From assembly GCF_001679785.1 (NCBI RefSeq), contig NZ_CP016286.1, positions 2,108,001 to 2,172,000 on the forward strand: DNA of 64,000 nt. Direction: 5' to 3'. The DNA is from Rhizobium leguminosarum (GTDB taxonomy: Bacteria > Pseudomonadota > Alphaproteobacteria > Rhizobiales > Rhizobiaceae). Positions 18,734-27,085 of this stretch are shown one piece after another. The notes beneath the pieces were generated by a model. The model ran no database searches, was not told where the DNA came from, and worked only from the letters and a program-made list of their open reading frames with translations. Positions within the stretch are counted from its first letter, which is position 1; every line of letters begins with the position of its first letter. The translations under genes were made by a program, and so were the position numbers.

Positions 18734-18941
18734 CTGGCTAAAAACCCAATTGCTATTAGCTCGACGATAAGCTCAGGAGTCAGTTTGTTAAACGGGCGTT
18801 TGCGGAGAAGATGCATATTTCCCGCTTTAAATTTTTATAGGCATGCATTGATTGCCGGTGCCGGCAGCCGGCAGCCTCTCGCGACGCCGCCGGGAGAAAC
18901 CGAAGTTTGCCTTCATCTACAGCGAGGGAATTTGAAACCAA

Positions 18942-19200
18942 ATGCGCTCGAACTCCGCATCGCCGCAGCCTCGCCGATATCGGCGCCCATCATCCCGGCC
19001 GGCTCGGCGGCTTCGTCAACATCGCCTGGGATAGCGGCATTCTTGCCTTCATCCTCGATACATCAGTTCACCCCGACATGCGCCGGCAGGGCATCGCGAC
19101 GCGGCGGTCAGGGAAGCGACGCGGATCGCTCAAGAGCGCGGCGCCGCGTGGCTGCATGTCGATTTCGAGCCGGTCTCCTTTTATCGCGCTGCGGATTTAG
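18942..19200 (+). pseudogene. Decayed copy of the GNAT gene at 20457
   Basis: Clear DNA and protein similarity to the intact acetyltransferase gene at 20457-20843. Shared segments are ...SLADIGAHHPGRLGGFVNIA, AFILDTSVHPDMRRQGIATR and, in a shifted frame, VREATRIAQERGA and WLHVDFEPVSFYRA. Compared with the intact gene it has lost about 100 bases near the start and one base near 19102-19108 that shifts the frame, and the C-terminus is replaced. It flanks the AT-rich island on the right, so the duplication may be linked to the insertion event. Confidence 0.75.
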
Positions 19201-19447
19201 ACCCACTTAAGCAGGCCTTATCAAGCTGGCGCGAGGCCGCCGCCTCTTCCGGCCGATGCGCCTCATCCGTCATTGATCGGCAACAGCTTTGCCCTAGCTT
19301 CTGCTGGCGGCCGGCCGCTGCGGCCGCTTCGGGGAGCACATGCATGAACAAACGCCTGAAACGCGCCGCGTGAATCCGGTTCGCCGCAACGCGCTTCGGC
19401 CCGCGGCCGGGCGGTTGCCGCCGCTTTCGCCAGCGCAGGAGGCCAGG

Positions 19448-20392
19448 ATGCGGATCGTCAATCTTTCAGCCGGCCTCGCCTTGATCCTGACGCCGGCGGC
19501 AGCTTATGCGGACACGACACATCAGGGAAACGCCGACATGTTCAAGACCCTTCTCTCGAAAATAGGCCTCCGCTCCGAAGCGAGGCCCATCTCTGCCGCG
19601 CCGCCCGAAACGCTGGCGCAGCTGCGCGACGCCGTTGCCGCGCGCCTGCGCAGCGAGCCCGAGGTCGAAGAGGTTGCGATCGATCCCGGCAATCCTGCTA
19701 TTCTCCGCGTGCGGCTTGCCAATGGCGGACGCGAAGCCGTGACGGGAACGGTCGATGTCACCAACGTCTACGGCAGGCTTTATACGCTCCGCAACGATCT
19801 GGACCGCGAGGCCGCCATCGAAAATCTCGTACAGAGCGTTCTCGTCACGGTCCGCAGGCCGGAGCTCGACCTGCAGCATGTCTTCGCCAATATCCGCTTC
19901 CGGCAGCCGCCCGCGAATGAGCAGGATGCGGCAACGTCTTTGGCGGAGGAACTTGCCGGCGACGTGGCGATCGTCTTGCAGTTGGACACGCCGCAGAGCC
20001 TGGTCGGGCTCTCGCGCGCCGATCTCGGCGAGCGCTCCGTCGCCGAACTCCGCCAGGCCGCGCAGGGGAATATTCTGCGGGAAATGTCGAAGCTCCAGGA
20101 AGAGCGGGTCAACGATCACATGATCGCCTACCGGATCGGCGATAACCCGCCGCTGACGCCGGCTATCGTGCTGACGGATGAATTCTGGGCGATGGTGGAC
20201 AAGAATTTCCCGGATGGCGCCTTGCTGATCCTGCGCCAGCGCGACGAGGTGGCCGTGATCGACCGAAAGGTGCCCTCCGCGCTGATCACGGCCCGGCAGC
20301 TGATCGACATGGCGAAGCAGCGGAGCGTCGATTTTCTCTCCGACAGAATTTTCGAAAGACGCGACGGCCGGCTCGTCGCTGTGACGGAATGA
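19448..20392 (+). CDS. Exported conserved protein, possibly DUF1444-like
   Basis: A 314-residue protein with an N-terminal signal segment (MRIVNLSAGLALILTPAAAYA, cleavage before DTT). The rest is a mixed alpha/beta soluble domain with no cysteine-rich or transmembrane parts. The pattern VTNVYGRLYTLRNDLDREAAIENL followed by VLTDEFWAMVDKNFPDGALLILRQ and TARQLIDMAKQR is reminiscent of DUF1444 proteins, but I hold this loosely. The ATG at 19448 has an AGGAGG ribosome site 5 bases upstream, which decides the start although the frame is open from 19340. The function is unknown. Confidence 0.75.
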   Translation: MRIVNLSAGLALILTPAAAYADTTHQGNADMFKTLLSKIGLRSEARPISAAPPETLAQLRDAVAARLRSEPEVEEVAIDPGNPAILRVRLANGGREAVTGTVDVTNVYGRLYTLRNDLDREAAIENLVQSVLVTVRRPELDLQHVFANIRFRQPPANEQDAATSLAEELAGDVAIVLQLDTPQSLVGLSRADLGERSVAELRQAAQGNILREMSKLQEERVNDHMIAYRIGDNPPLTPAIVLTDEFWAMVDKNFPDGALLILRQRDEVAVIDRKVPSALITARQLIDMAKQRSVDFLSDRIFERRDGRLVAVTE

Positions 20393-20456
20393 GCTACAAC
20401 GTCGCCCTCACTTGATCCGGAAGACCTACATCCCCGCTGAAGGAAGGGAACCGCCA

Positions 20457-20843
20457 ATGCTGGAACTGCGCATCGACCCCTTCCCCTCCGCCGCGGAACT
20501 GAACGCGCTCTTTTCCGCCGCCTGGGGCAGCCCGCACGACCGCGACTTCACCCCCATCCTGTCCCGCAGCCTCGCTCATATCGGCGCCTATCAGGACGAC
20601 CGGCTCGTCGGCTTCGTCAACGTCGCCTGGGATGGCGGCATCCATGCCTTCATCCTCGATACCTCGGTCCATCCTGATATGCGGCGGCAAGGGATCGCGA
20701 CGCGGCTGGTCCGGGAAGCGACGAGGGTTGCGCGGGAGCGCGGCGCCGAGTGGCTGCATGTCGATTTCGAACCGCACCTGACCGGCTTCTACCGCGCCTG
20801 CGGCTTCAGACCGACCAAGGCAGGGATCATCAAGCTCGTGTGA
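20457..20843 (+). CDS. GNAT family N-acetyltransferase
   Basis: A 128-residue acetyltransferase. The acetyl-CoA loop is in VHPDMRRQGIATRLVREATR near residues 75-95, and the C-terminal FYRACGFRPTKAG closes the fold. Such compact GNAT enzymes acetylate unknown small molecules. The ATG at 20457 follows AAGGAAGGGA. A decayed relative lies at 18942-19200, on the other side of the exported protein gene, showing an earlier local duplication. Confidence 0.88.
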   Translation: MLELRIDPFPSAAELNALFSAAWGSPHDRDFTPILSRSLAHIGAYQDDRLVGFVNVAWDGGIHAFILDTSVHPDMRRQGIATRLVREATRVARERGAEWLHVDFEPHLTGFYRACGFRPTKAGIIKLV

Positions 20844-21222
20844 GGCGTCCCGCGCGGGAAGCCGGAACAAGTCGAAGCCAACACCAACCTGCGATAGTGG
20901 CGCGAATATTGCGCGGCGCAGCATTGTCGAAGAACTCGCTGAAAAACACAATTTTCGCGAGAGCACTCCATCCGAAAATGAAAGATAATACTATTTACGA
21001 AACCAAGTATGACTTTGAGTTCTCAAATTAAAATCCCTTTCCCCAGTATTTCATCCTTAGTTTTTCATTAAAAAAGCAATGAAAAGACACAATTTTGCAT
21101 TGAAAACTTAATCGGGATTGGCATAGATCCCCGAGGGGTCGTCGTCCGCTGAGCAATAAAACAGTTTTTTCGGGGATGTCTCATATTGCCGATTACAACG
21201 CATCTTTTGGGGAAATATATAT
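20844..21222. other. AT-rich spacer with promoter region of the RTX gene
   Basis: 379 bases without a convincing gene. The part from about 20950 to 21120 is notably AT-rich and contains A/T runs. The end carries GGGGAAA 8 bases before the RTX protein ATG as ribosome site. No clear operator palindrome was identified. The region presumably holds the RTX promoter. Confidence 0.4.
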
Positions 21223-22890
21223 ATGGCCTTGAATATTCTGGATACGAACGGCGCCACAGTTACCAAGACCGGCGCTGAGTTCGAAGCTTACGATGTTATC
21301 CGCGACTCTGAAACCAGCCCCCTCGCCGCCGTCACCCTCGCCATCTCAGATTCCGGCGTGGCAGATCTGGCCGACGAATTGGGCTCGGTTTCCGCGAATG
21401 TGACCGGCTCGAGCGATGACAACACGATCACGACGGGCGCCGGCGACGATCTGATCCAGGGCGGAGTTGGTAATGACACGCTGAATGGCGGGGACGGCAA
21501 TGACATGCTTTGGGGCGACGTCGGAAATGACGTCATCAGGGGCGGCACGGGCAACGATACGATCTCCGATGATGACCGCTTCAGCTTTACCCCTGCGGTC
21601 TTTGACATCGATGCGGGCGACGGCAACGATGCCATAACCGTGGAGACATTCATTTCAGTGAATTCTGGAATGATCGATGGCGGTGCCGGGATCGATACGC
21701 TACAAGCCCCGTCGCTCCAAGGCCTGACGATCAAGAACATCGAAATCCTTGAAACGGCGGGCTCTTGGGTTGCAGGTTCGAGCGCACAGTTCGAAAGCTT
21801 TGACAAGATCGTCTGGTCGACCGATCCGTTCCCCGATTTTAACCCCTCATTGGCGGTGACGGACAGTGCCCACCTCGATCTTTCCGACGAGCTGGGAGAT
21901 CGCGGATCTTTCATCGACGGCCATGCCTTCGGCATTGACGTCAAGACCGGCAGCGGCGACGACGAGTTCACAGGCACCGACGGCAACGACATTTTCGACG
22001 GCAGCGGCGGCAACGATATCCTCAATGGCAATGCCGGCAATGACAAATTGACCGGTGGCGCCGGCGACGACACCATCAATGGCGGCGACGGCATCGATAC
22101 GGCAATCTTCTCCGGCAATTTCGCCAATTATTCCTTTGCATTGAATAATGGCGATCACATCCTGACGAGCGCTGGGGAAGGAACGGATACGCTGACAGAC
22201 GTCGAATTGGCGCGCTTTGCCGACGGCGTCTACGACTTCGCCACGGACACTTTTACGCCGAAGGGCAATGCCGCGCCGACCAATATCCAGCTTTCGAAAA
22301 CCGCCCTTTCCGAGGACACCCCGATCTGGACCACGGTCGGCCTGCTCAGCGCCAAGGACGCCGATGGCGACGCCCTCACCTATACGCTGCTCGATGGCGC
22401 CAACGATCACTTCCGGATCAACGGCAACCGCATCGTCACCTCCAAGGCGCTGGACTACGAGACGGCGAAGTCGCACACGATCAAGGTCGCTGTTTCGGAT
22501 GGCAAGGTCACGGTCGAAAAGGACATCACGATCAACGTGCTCGACGTCAACGAGGCCCCCGTCAACAAGGCGCCGACCAATCTCGCCTTCTCGCGCAGCT
22601 CGATCTCCGAGAATGTCGCGATCGGCACCTCCGTCGGCCTGCTCACGGCAAAGGATCCGGAAGGCGACACGGTGAAATGGCGGCTGACGGACGATGCCGA
22701 CGGCATCTTCAAGCTCGTCGGCAACAAGATCCAGACCAAGGCCGCGATCGATTACGAAAGCACCCACAGCCTGACCTTCACCGCCGAAGCCTACGACGCG
22801 GCCGGAAACGTCACCAGCCACGATTTCACGCTTGCCGTGAAGGACGTCTTCGAGCCGTTGTTTGCGCTGTCGCACGAGGCGTTGATCTAG
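21223..22890 (+). CDS. Secreted RTX calcium-binding protein with cadherin-like domains
   Basis: A 555-residue acidic protein without N-terminal signal peptide. Two blocks of glycine-rich RTX nonapeptides (GGVGNDTLNGGDGNDMLWG near residue 83; GSGGNDILNGNAGNDKLTGG near 263) would form calcium-binding parallel beta-rolls typical of type I secretion substrates. The C-terminal part carries two cadherin-like domains (APTNIQLSKTALSEDTPI... and APTNLAFSRSSISENVAI...), each with the DADGD / DPEGD calcium motif and ending in NVLDVNEAPVN-like linkers. Comparable rhizobial proteins (Rap-type adhesins, PrsDE substrates) act in attachment and biofilm; assignment to that group is inference. No secretion ATPase gene is adjacent. 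Confidence 0.88.
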   Translation: MALNILDTNGATVTKTGAEFEAYDVIRDSETSPLAAVTLAISDSGVADLADELGSVSANVTGSSDDNTITTGAGDDLIQGGVGNDTLNGGDGNDMLWGDVGNDVIRGGTGNDTISDDDRFSFTPAVFDIDAGDGNDAITVETFISVNSGMIDGGAGIDTLQAPSLQGLTIKNIEILETAGSWVAGSSAQFESFDKIVWSTDPFPDFNPSLAVTDSAHLDLSDELGDRGSFIDGHAFGIDVKTGSGDDEFTGTDGNDIFDGSGGNDILNGNAGNDKLTGGAGDDTINGGDGIDTAIFSGNFANYSFALNNGDHILTSAGEGTDTLTDVELARFADGVYDFATDTFTPKGNAAPTNIQLSKTALSEDTPIWTTVGLLSAKDADGDALTYTLLDGANDHFRINGNRIVTSKALDYETAKSHTIKVAVSDGKVTVEKDITINVLDVNEAPVNKAPTNLAFSRSSISENVAIGTSVGLLTAKDPEGDTVKWRLTDDADGIFKLVGNKIQTKAAIDYESTHSLTFTAEAYDAAGNVTSHDFTLAVKDVFEPLFALSHEALI

Positions 22891-22974
22891 CCGCGACAGG
22901 ATTGCCTGGCACCGAGGTGGGACTTGCAGTCATGCAGCTCCACCGACGGGTGGCCGCGCGAAATCAGGCATCCG

Positions 22975-23286
22975 TCAGTCAAACCGCTCGTCGATATGCT
23001 CCACCTGCGCGGAAATCACATTGTCAATGACGACATGCGACAACAGCGTCGGGCCGACGGCCCATAACTCGCGCATGTGGTCCGTATCCTCGTGCCGGCG
23101 ATGCGCTTCCTCGCTGGTGAAGGCCTCGGCCAACAGAATCTTGTCGGGATGCTCGGGCATCGGCACCAGCTCGATATAGAGACAATCCGGGTCGAGCCGG
23201 CTCTGTTCGAGATGGTTCTGCGCCGCGGCCAGATAGGCATGGCGCTTTCCAGGCTTGGTCATGAAGAATCCGACGATGCATTTCAT
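22975..23286 (-). CDS. Putative quinol/antibiotic-biosynthesis-type monooxygenase (ABM fold)
   Basis: A 103-residue protein of the ABM dimeric ferredoxin-like fold. Typical pieces are GFFMTKPGKRHAYLAAAQNH, PDCLYIELVPMPEHPDKIL and EAFTSEEAHRRHEDTDHMREL. Family members include YgiN-like quinol monooxygenases and cofactor-free oxygenases; the substrate is unknown. The ATG at 23286 follows GGGGAGGGTGAG, a strong ribosome site. It is monocistronic, divergent from the DUF3828 remnant. Confidence 0.83.
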   Translation of the reverse strand: MKCIVGFFMTKPGKRHAYLAAAQNHLEQSRLDPDCLYIELVPMPEHPDKILLAEAFTSEEAHRRHEDTDHMRELWAVGPTLLSHVVIDNVISAQVEHIDERFD

Positions 23287-23464
23287 CTCACCCTCCCCAG
23301 CTTGATTTGGAAGTCTCGCCCGGGCGCCTGTCACAAGCAAGCGCGGAACCGTGTCATTGAAACGGGGCCGATGGCCGCGCCAAACCCTGATAACCTCCCA
23401 AAAATGCCGCTCCACCTCAGCGCCCGATTCCGCTATGATTCACCGCTCATCGAGGAGAGCCCGC

Positions 23465-23923
23465 ATGCGCCTGCCCACATTCATCCTCGCCCTCGCCGTG
23501 TCGGCGGTCGCAGCCTTGCCGGCATTGGCGCAGACCTACTAGACGCCGAAGGCGCTGCTCAAGGCGCTCTATAGCTACGACAGCGACGCCGAGGCGCCCT
23601 CGCCCTATTCGACCTTTTTCTCCGATCACCTGAATGAGCTCCTCCAGACCGATCTCGACAACACACCGGAAGGCGATGTCGGCGCGATCGACTTCGATCC
23701 CGTGATCGCGGGCCAGGACGGCGCGGCCAGCGACGTCAGGATCGGCCAACCGATCCTGCTGGATGACAAGGCCGAGGTGGAGGTGGAATTCGACAACGGC
23801 GAAGAGGTGACGCTCTTCTATACTCTGGTGCGCGAACACGGCGGCTGGAAGGTCGACGACATCGCTAATCAGAAGAGTGATAATCCGTGGAGCTTGAGCG
23901 GGTTGCTGGGGGATGCGCAGTAG
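23465..23923 (+). pseudogene. Exported DUF3828-like protein gene with an in-frame stop
   Basis: One continuous frame of 153 codons is broken only by a TAG at 23540-23542. Before it lies a perfect signal peptide (MRLPTFILALAVSAVAALPA, then LAQTY). After it the mature protein continues in the same frame (TPKALLKALYSYDSD ... VEVEFDNGEEVTLFYTLV ... GGWKVDDIANQ), which matches the small secreted DUF3828-type family. A single substitution in AAG, CAG or GAG would create the stop. Hence either a recent nonsense mutation or a base-call error. Confidence 0.75.
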
Positions 23924-24689
23924 GTGGGAAGCCTTTTGGGGGGGGCTCGCCTACGACGAGGATGGAGCGGACAATTGCACTAGCTGTAGAATAAAAGCCG
24001 CAGGCGCCAAAGAGAGCCCTCATGGTGAGGAGGCCCAAGGGGCCGTCTCGAACCACGAGGGCGGGCGCGGAAGCTCCTTACCTGCATTCCACAAAGCCCC
24101 CTATGCAGAATCGAAGGTTATGGCGCCGGTTGCCGCCCCCGTCCTTCGAGGCTCCGGCCTCTGGCCTGCGCACCTCAGGATGCGGGCGGAGCAAAGACGG
24201 CGCGAGGAACACTGGAGAGCAGACTCTGCGATCCTCTTCACCATGAGGGCTGATCGATTTGCCTGTCGCCCGACCGCCCCCGAACAAATCCCTGTCCGGC
24301 TATCGAATCCGCCGCTCATCCCGTTTCGGCACGGAATCCCGATATGGCACAGGCGTGCAAGAATCCGTTAACCCATCGTCAAGTATCTGAATCTTCGGCA
24401 TTTCCCGGTATCGATGCGGGCATGCCACAATAATCCCGCTTGCTTTTTGCCCGAAATGCTGGCACGAATTGACTTACTCGGGCATTTGCATGCCGGTGAC
24501 TGGACTGATGTGGTAATCCCTTCCGTTTGGAAGGCGGCGCGGGACTACCCGCCTACGTAGACGTTCTTTCCCCGTACGTGACTTCTCCGACTGACCCTTC
24601 GTCCCAATCGATCGGGGCGAAAGCTAAAGCCGTCCGCTTCCTCTCGGGGGCGCGGATACTACACAGACTAAGGGAAAAGGACGATCCCA
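23924..24689. other. Long spacer: repeat cluster and cspA leader
   Basis: The first half holds the composite inverted-repeat cluster (24016-24250). The second half (about 24390-24689) is the probable promoter and long 5' leader of cspA, with a hairpin AGGCGG...CCGCCT at 24532-24554. Long structured leaders are usual for cold-shock genes and can act in cold-dependent translation. No protein-coding gene is supported here. Confidence 0.45.
24016..24250. repeat. Composite palindromic repeat cluster
   Basis: An outer inverted pair, GCCCTCATGGTGAGG (24016-24030) and CCTCTTCACCATGAGGGC (24233-24250), encloses two hairpin units. The first is 24016-24062 (CCCTCATGGTGAG ... CTCGAACCACGAGGG). The second is 24141-24186 (GTCCTTCGAGGCT ... 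CACCTCAGGATG), which is the reverse complement of the element at 43700-43744. These are rhizobial-type intergenic mosaic repeats. Confidence 0.65.
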
Positions 24690-24902
24690 ATGGCCACCAA
24701 GGGCACCGTAAAATTCTTCAACCAGGACAAGGGTTTTGGTTTCATCACGCCGGACGGCGGCGCAAAGGACGTTTTCGTCCATATCTCTGCGCTGCAGGCT
24801 TCTGGCATCCAGTCGCTGCGCGAAGGCCAGCAGGTTACTTTCGACACCGAGCCGGATCGCATGGGCAAGGGCCCGAAGGCTGTCAACATCTCGGCTTCGT
24901 AA
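24690..24902 (+). CDS. cspA: Cold shock protein (CspA family)
   Basis: A 70-residue single-domain OB-fold RNA/DNA chaperone. The RNP1 motif KGFGFI and RNP2 motif DVFVHI are intact, in the context [20 protein letters not shown] and [11 protein letters not shown]. It binds single-stranded nucleic acid and melts mRNA structure, in the cold or during growth transitions. Rhizobia carry several paralogues, so the exact member is uncertain. A long leader precedes it and a strong terminator follows. Start ATG with AAGGAAAAGGA-type purine run upstream. Confidence 0.95.
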   Translation: MATKGTVKFFNQDKGFGFITPDGGAKDVFVHISALQASGIQSLREGQQVTFDTEPDRMGKGPKAVNISAS

Positions 24903-24926
24903 GTTAGACATCGCTTCGGCGGCATG

Positions 24927-24960
24927 AACGGCGCTCCGCAAGGGGCGCCGTTTCTGTTTG
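24927..24960 (+). terminator. Rho-independent terminator of cspA
   Basis: Stem AACGGCGC (24927-24934) pairs with GCGCCGTT (24945-24952) across a 10-base loop, followed by a T-rich run TTTCTGTTTG. It starts 25 bases after the cspA stop. Confidence 0.85.
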
Positions 24961-25089
24961 TGGTGACCGACGGTCATTTGTCGATCGCATTGGCAAGTGT
25001 TATATGCGCGCTTTATGGATGCCCCCCGCCCCTCGCGGCGGTGAGGCACCGCACTGCGGCACCTGGGAATAAGGAACAATGGAACGTCG

Positions 25090-26091
25090 ATGACTGAGAA
25101 GAGGCCGATTTTTGCGGTCGCCCCGATGATCGACTGGACGGATCGGCATTGCCGCTATTTCCACCGCCAGATCAGCCGCGAGGCGCTGCTCTATAGCGAG
25201 ATGGTGGTGGCGGATGCGATCATCCACGGCCCACGCGACCGGCTGCTCGGTCATGACGCCGCCGAGCATCCGCTGGCGCTGCAGCTCGGCGGATCGGACC
25301 CGGCAAAGCTTGCCGAGGCGGTGAAGATCGCCGAACCCTACCTCTATGACGAGATCAACCTCAATGTCGGCTGCCCCTCCGACCGTGTGCAGTCGGGCAC
25401 CTTCGGCGCCTGCCTTATGTTGACGCCGGAAACGGTGGCCGAATGCATCGCGGCAATGAAGAGGGTTGCGACCGTGCCGGTGACGATGAAATGCCGGATC
25501 GGCGTCGACGAGCAGGAGCCGGAACAGGCGCTGCCCGAGCTGATCAGCCGCGTTCTCGATGCCGGCGCCGACGCGATCTGGATCCATGCCCGCAAGGCCT
25601 GGCTGAAGGGCCTGAGCCCCAAGGAGAACCGCGAGATCCCGCCGCTCGACTACGAGATCGTCTATCGGATGAAGCAGCGCTGGCCCGACGTCTTCATCGG
25701 CATCAATGGCGGCATCCGCACGCTCGACGAAGCCGCAGCCCACCTCGACCATGTCGATGGCGTCATGCTCGGCCGCGCCGCCTATCAGAATGCCGCGATC
25801 CTTTCCGATGTCGACCAGCGCTTCTTCGGCGCGCCTGCGGCCGAACCGGACTGGGAGGCACTGCGCGACCGGATGATGGCCTATGCCGAACGCCATATCG
25901 CCAGCGGCGGCCGGCTGCAGCACGTGGCGCGCCACATGGTCGGCCTCTTCGCCGGCCTGCCCGGCGCAAGGCGCTACCGCCAGATCCTGTCGACCGATGC
26001 GGCAAAAACCGGCGCCGGGCCGGAGGTGCTGGCAGCAGCCTTTGCGGCGGTGGATTTTTCGGGGACGGAGCAGGAGGCCGTCAGCGCCTGA
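25090..26091 (+). CDS. dusA: tRNA-dihydrouridine synthase A
   Basis: A 333-residue FMN enzyme that reduces uridine to dihydrouridine in the D-loop of tRNA. The TIM-barrel signatures are APMIDWTDRHCRYF at residues 11-24, INLNVGCPSDRVQ with the family catalytic Cys (C95), GTFGACLM, PVTMKCRIGVD, WIHARKAWLKGLSPKENR and INGGIRT for FMN phosphate binding. The DusA subgroup is shown by the GCPSDRVQ...GACLM combination and the AWLKGLSPKEN loop. Length is normal. It is monocistronic and convergent with the protease gene. Confidence 0.95.
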   Translation: MTEKRPIFAVAPMIDWTDRHCRYFHRQISREALLYSEMVVADAIIHGPRDRLLGHDAAEHPLALQLGGSDPAKLAEAVKIAEPYLYDEINLNVGCPSDRVQSGTFGACLMLTPETVAECIAAMKRVATVPVTMKCRIGVDEQEPEQALPELISRVLDAGADAIWIHARKAWLKGLSPKENREIPPLDYEIVYRMKQRWPDVFIGINGGIRTLDEAAAHLDHVDGVMLGRAAYQNAAILSDVDQRFFGAPAAEPDWEALRDRMMAYAERHIASGGRLQHVARHMVGLFAGLPGARRYRQILSTDAAKTGAGPEVLAAAFAAVDFSGTEQEAVSA

Positions 26092-26128
26092 CGTAAGCTA
26101 ATGTCTGCCACGGCGCAGAAGCGCGGCG

Positions 26129-27085
26129 TCAGGACCGCGCCATCGGCAGCAAGATCTTCTTCTCGATCCGGCCCGCCACCGAGAACACCAGGATTTCCGT
26201 ATCCCTGCCGATCCTGCTGCCATCCATCAATCGGACGATGTCGTCAACGCCGCCGACCGGGCTGCCGTCGATGGCGAGGATATAATCGCCCTCCTGCAGC
26301 CCTCCCTTCGCCGCCGGCCCATCGGGTTCGACGCGGCGGATGCGCACGGAGGTCGTCTGCACCGTGCCCGCCGCAAGAGCCACCCGGCGCGGCAGCACGA
26401 TCGTGTCGCCTGATATGCCGATGAAGGCGCGCCTGACCTGGCCATAGCGGAGGATCTCCGAAACGACGAAATTGGCCGTATTCGACGCCACGGCAAAGGC
26501 GATGCTCTGCGCGCCCTGGATGACGGCGGTGTTGACGCCGATGACCTCTCCGCCCGAAGACACCAGCGGCCCGCCCGAGTTGCCGGGATTGAGCGCCGCA
26601 TCGGTCTGGATGACATCTTCCATCGGCCGGCCGCTGGCAGCCCGCATCGACCGGCCGAGCGCCGAGACGATGCCGGCGGTAACCGTCCATTCGAAGCCGA
26701 GCGGGTTTCCGATCGCGATCGCGATATGGCCCCTGCGCAGGCGCTGAGAGTCTCCGAGCTTCGCCCAAGCGCCGGTGCTTGTGTTGGCGCGAATGAGGGC
26801 GATATCGGTATCGACGTCGCGGCCGAGCACGCGGCCCTCAGTGACGAAACCGTCAGGCGTGGTGATGCGAACGACCTTGGCGTCATCGACGACATGCTTG
26901 TTGGTGATGATCAGGCCGTCAGGTGAGACGGCGAAACCCGACCCGTGCCCCTGCCGGCCGCCCACCCTCTCGATCCGGCTGACCGCCGGCCCGACGATGT
27001 CGATTGCTGCTGCGATCGATTGCGAATAGGCATCGATCAGCGCCCCATCATTCTGAGGCGCTATGTCCTTATCCATGTAACCCAT
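26129..27085 (-). CDS. HtrA/DegP-like serine protease with PDZ domain, no signal peptide
   Basis: A 318-residue trypsin-like S1C protease. The catalytic triad is complete: H64 in TNKHVVDD, D94 in DTDIALI and S170 in NPGNSGGPL. A PDZ domain follows at about residues 225-310 (RRVEPDGPAAKGGLQEGDYI, then DGSPVGGVDDI). Most HtrA proteins are exported, but here the N-terminus (MGYMDKDIAPQNDG) has no signal sequence, so it may act in the cytoplasm on misfolded or specific proteins. The ATG at 27085 has GAGGA upstream; a second ATG three codons on is an alternative. It is monocistronic. Confidence 0.9.
   Translation of the reverse strand: MGYMDKDIAPQNDGALIDAYSQSIAAAIDIVGPAVSRIERVGGRQGHGSGFAVSPDGLIITNKHVVDDAKVVRITTPDGFVTEGRVLGRDVDTDIALIRANTSTGAWAKLGDSQRLRRGHIAIAIGNPLGFEWTVTAGIVSALGRSMRAASGRPMEDVIQTDAALNPGNSGGPLVSSGGEVIGVNTAVIQGAQSIAFAVASNTANFVVSEILRYGQVRRAFIGISGDTIVLPRRVALAAGTVQTTSVRIRRVEPDGPAAKGGLQEGDYILAIDGSPVGGVDDIVRLMDGSRIGRDTEILVFSVAGRIEKKILLPMARS

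Noticed and set aside
21450..22100. Regular repeats resembling a CRISPR or tandem array
   Set aside because: They are codon-level repeats of glycine-rich RTX nonapeptides in one continuous reading frame, with no constant spacers.
24390..24690. Search for a tRNA or known small RNA in the cspA leader
   Set aside because: No cloverleaf or T-loop motif was seen. The structure is better explained as a cold-shock gene leader.
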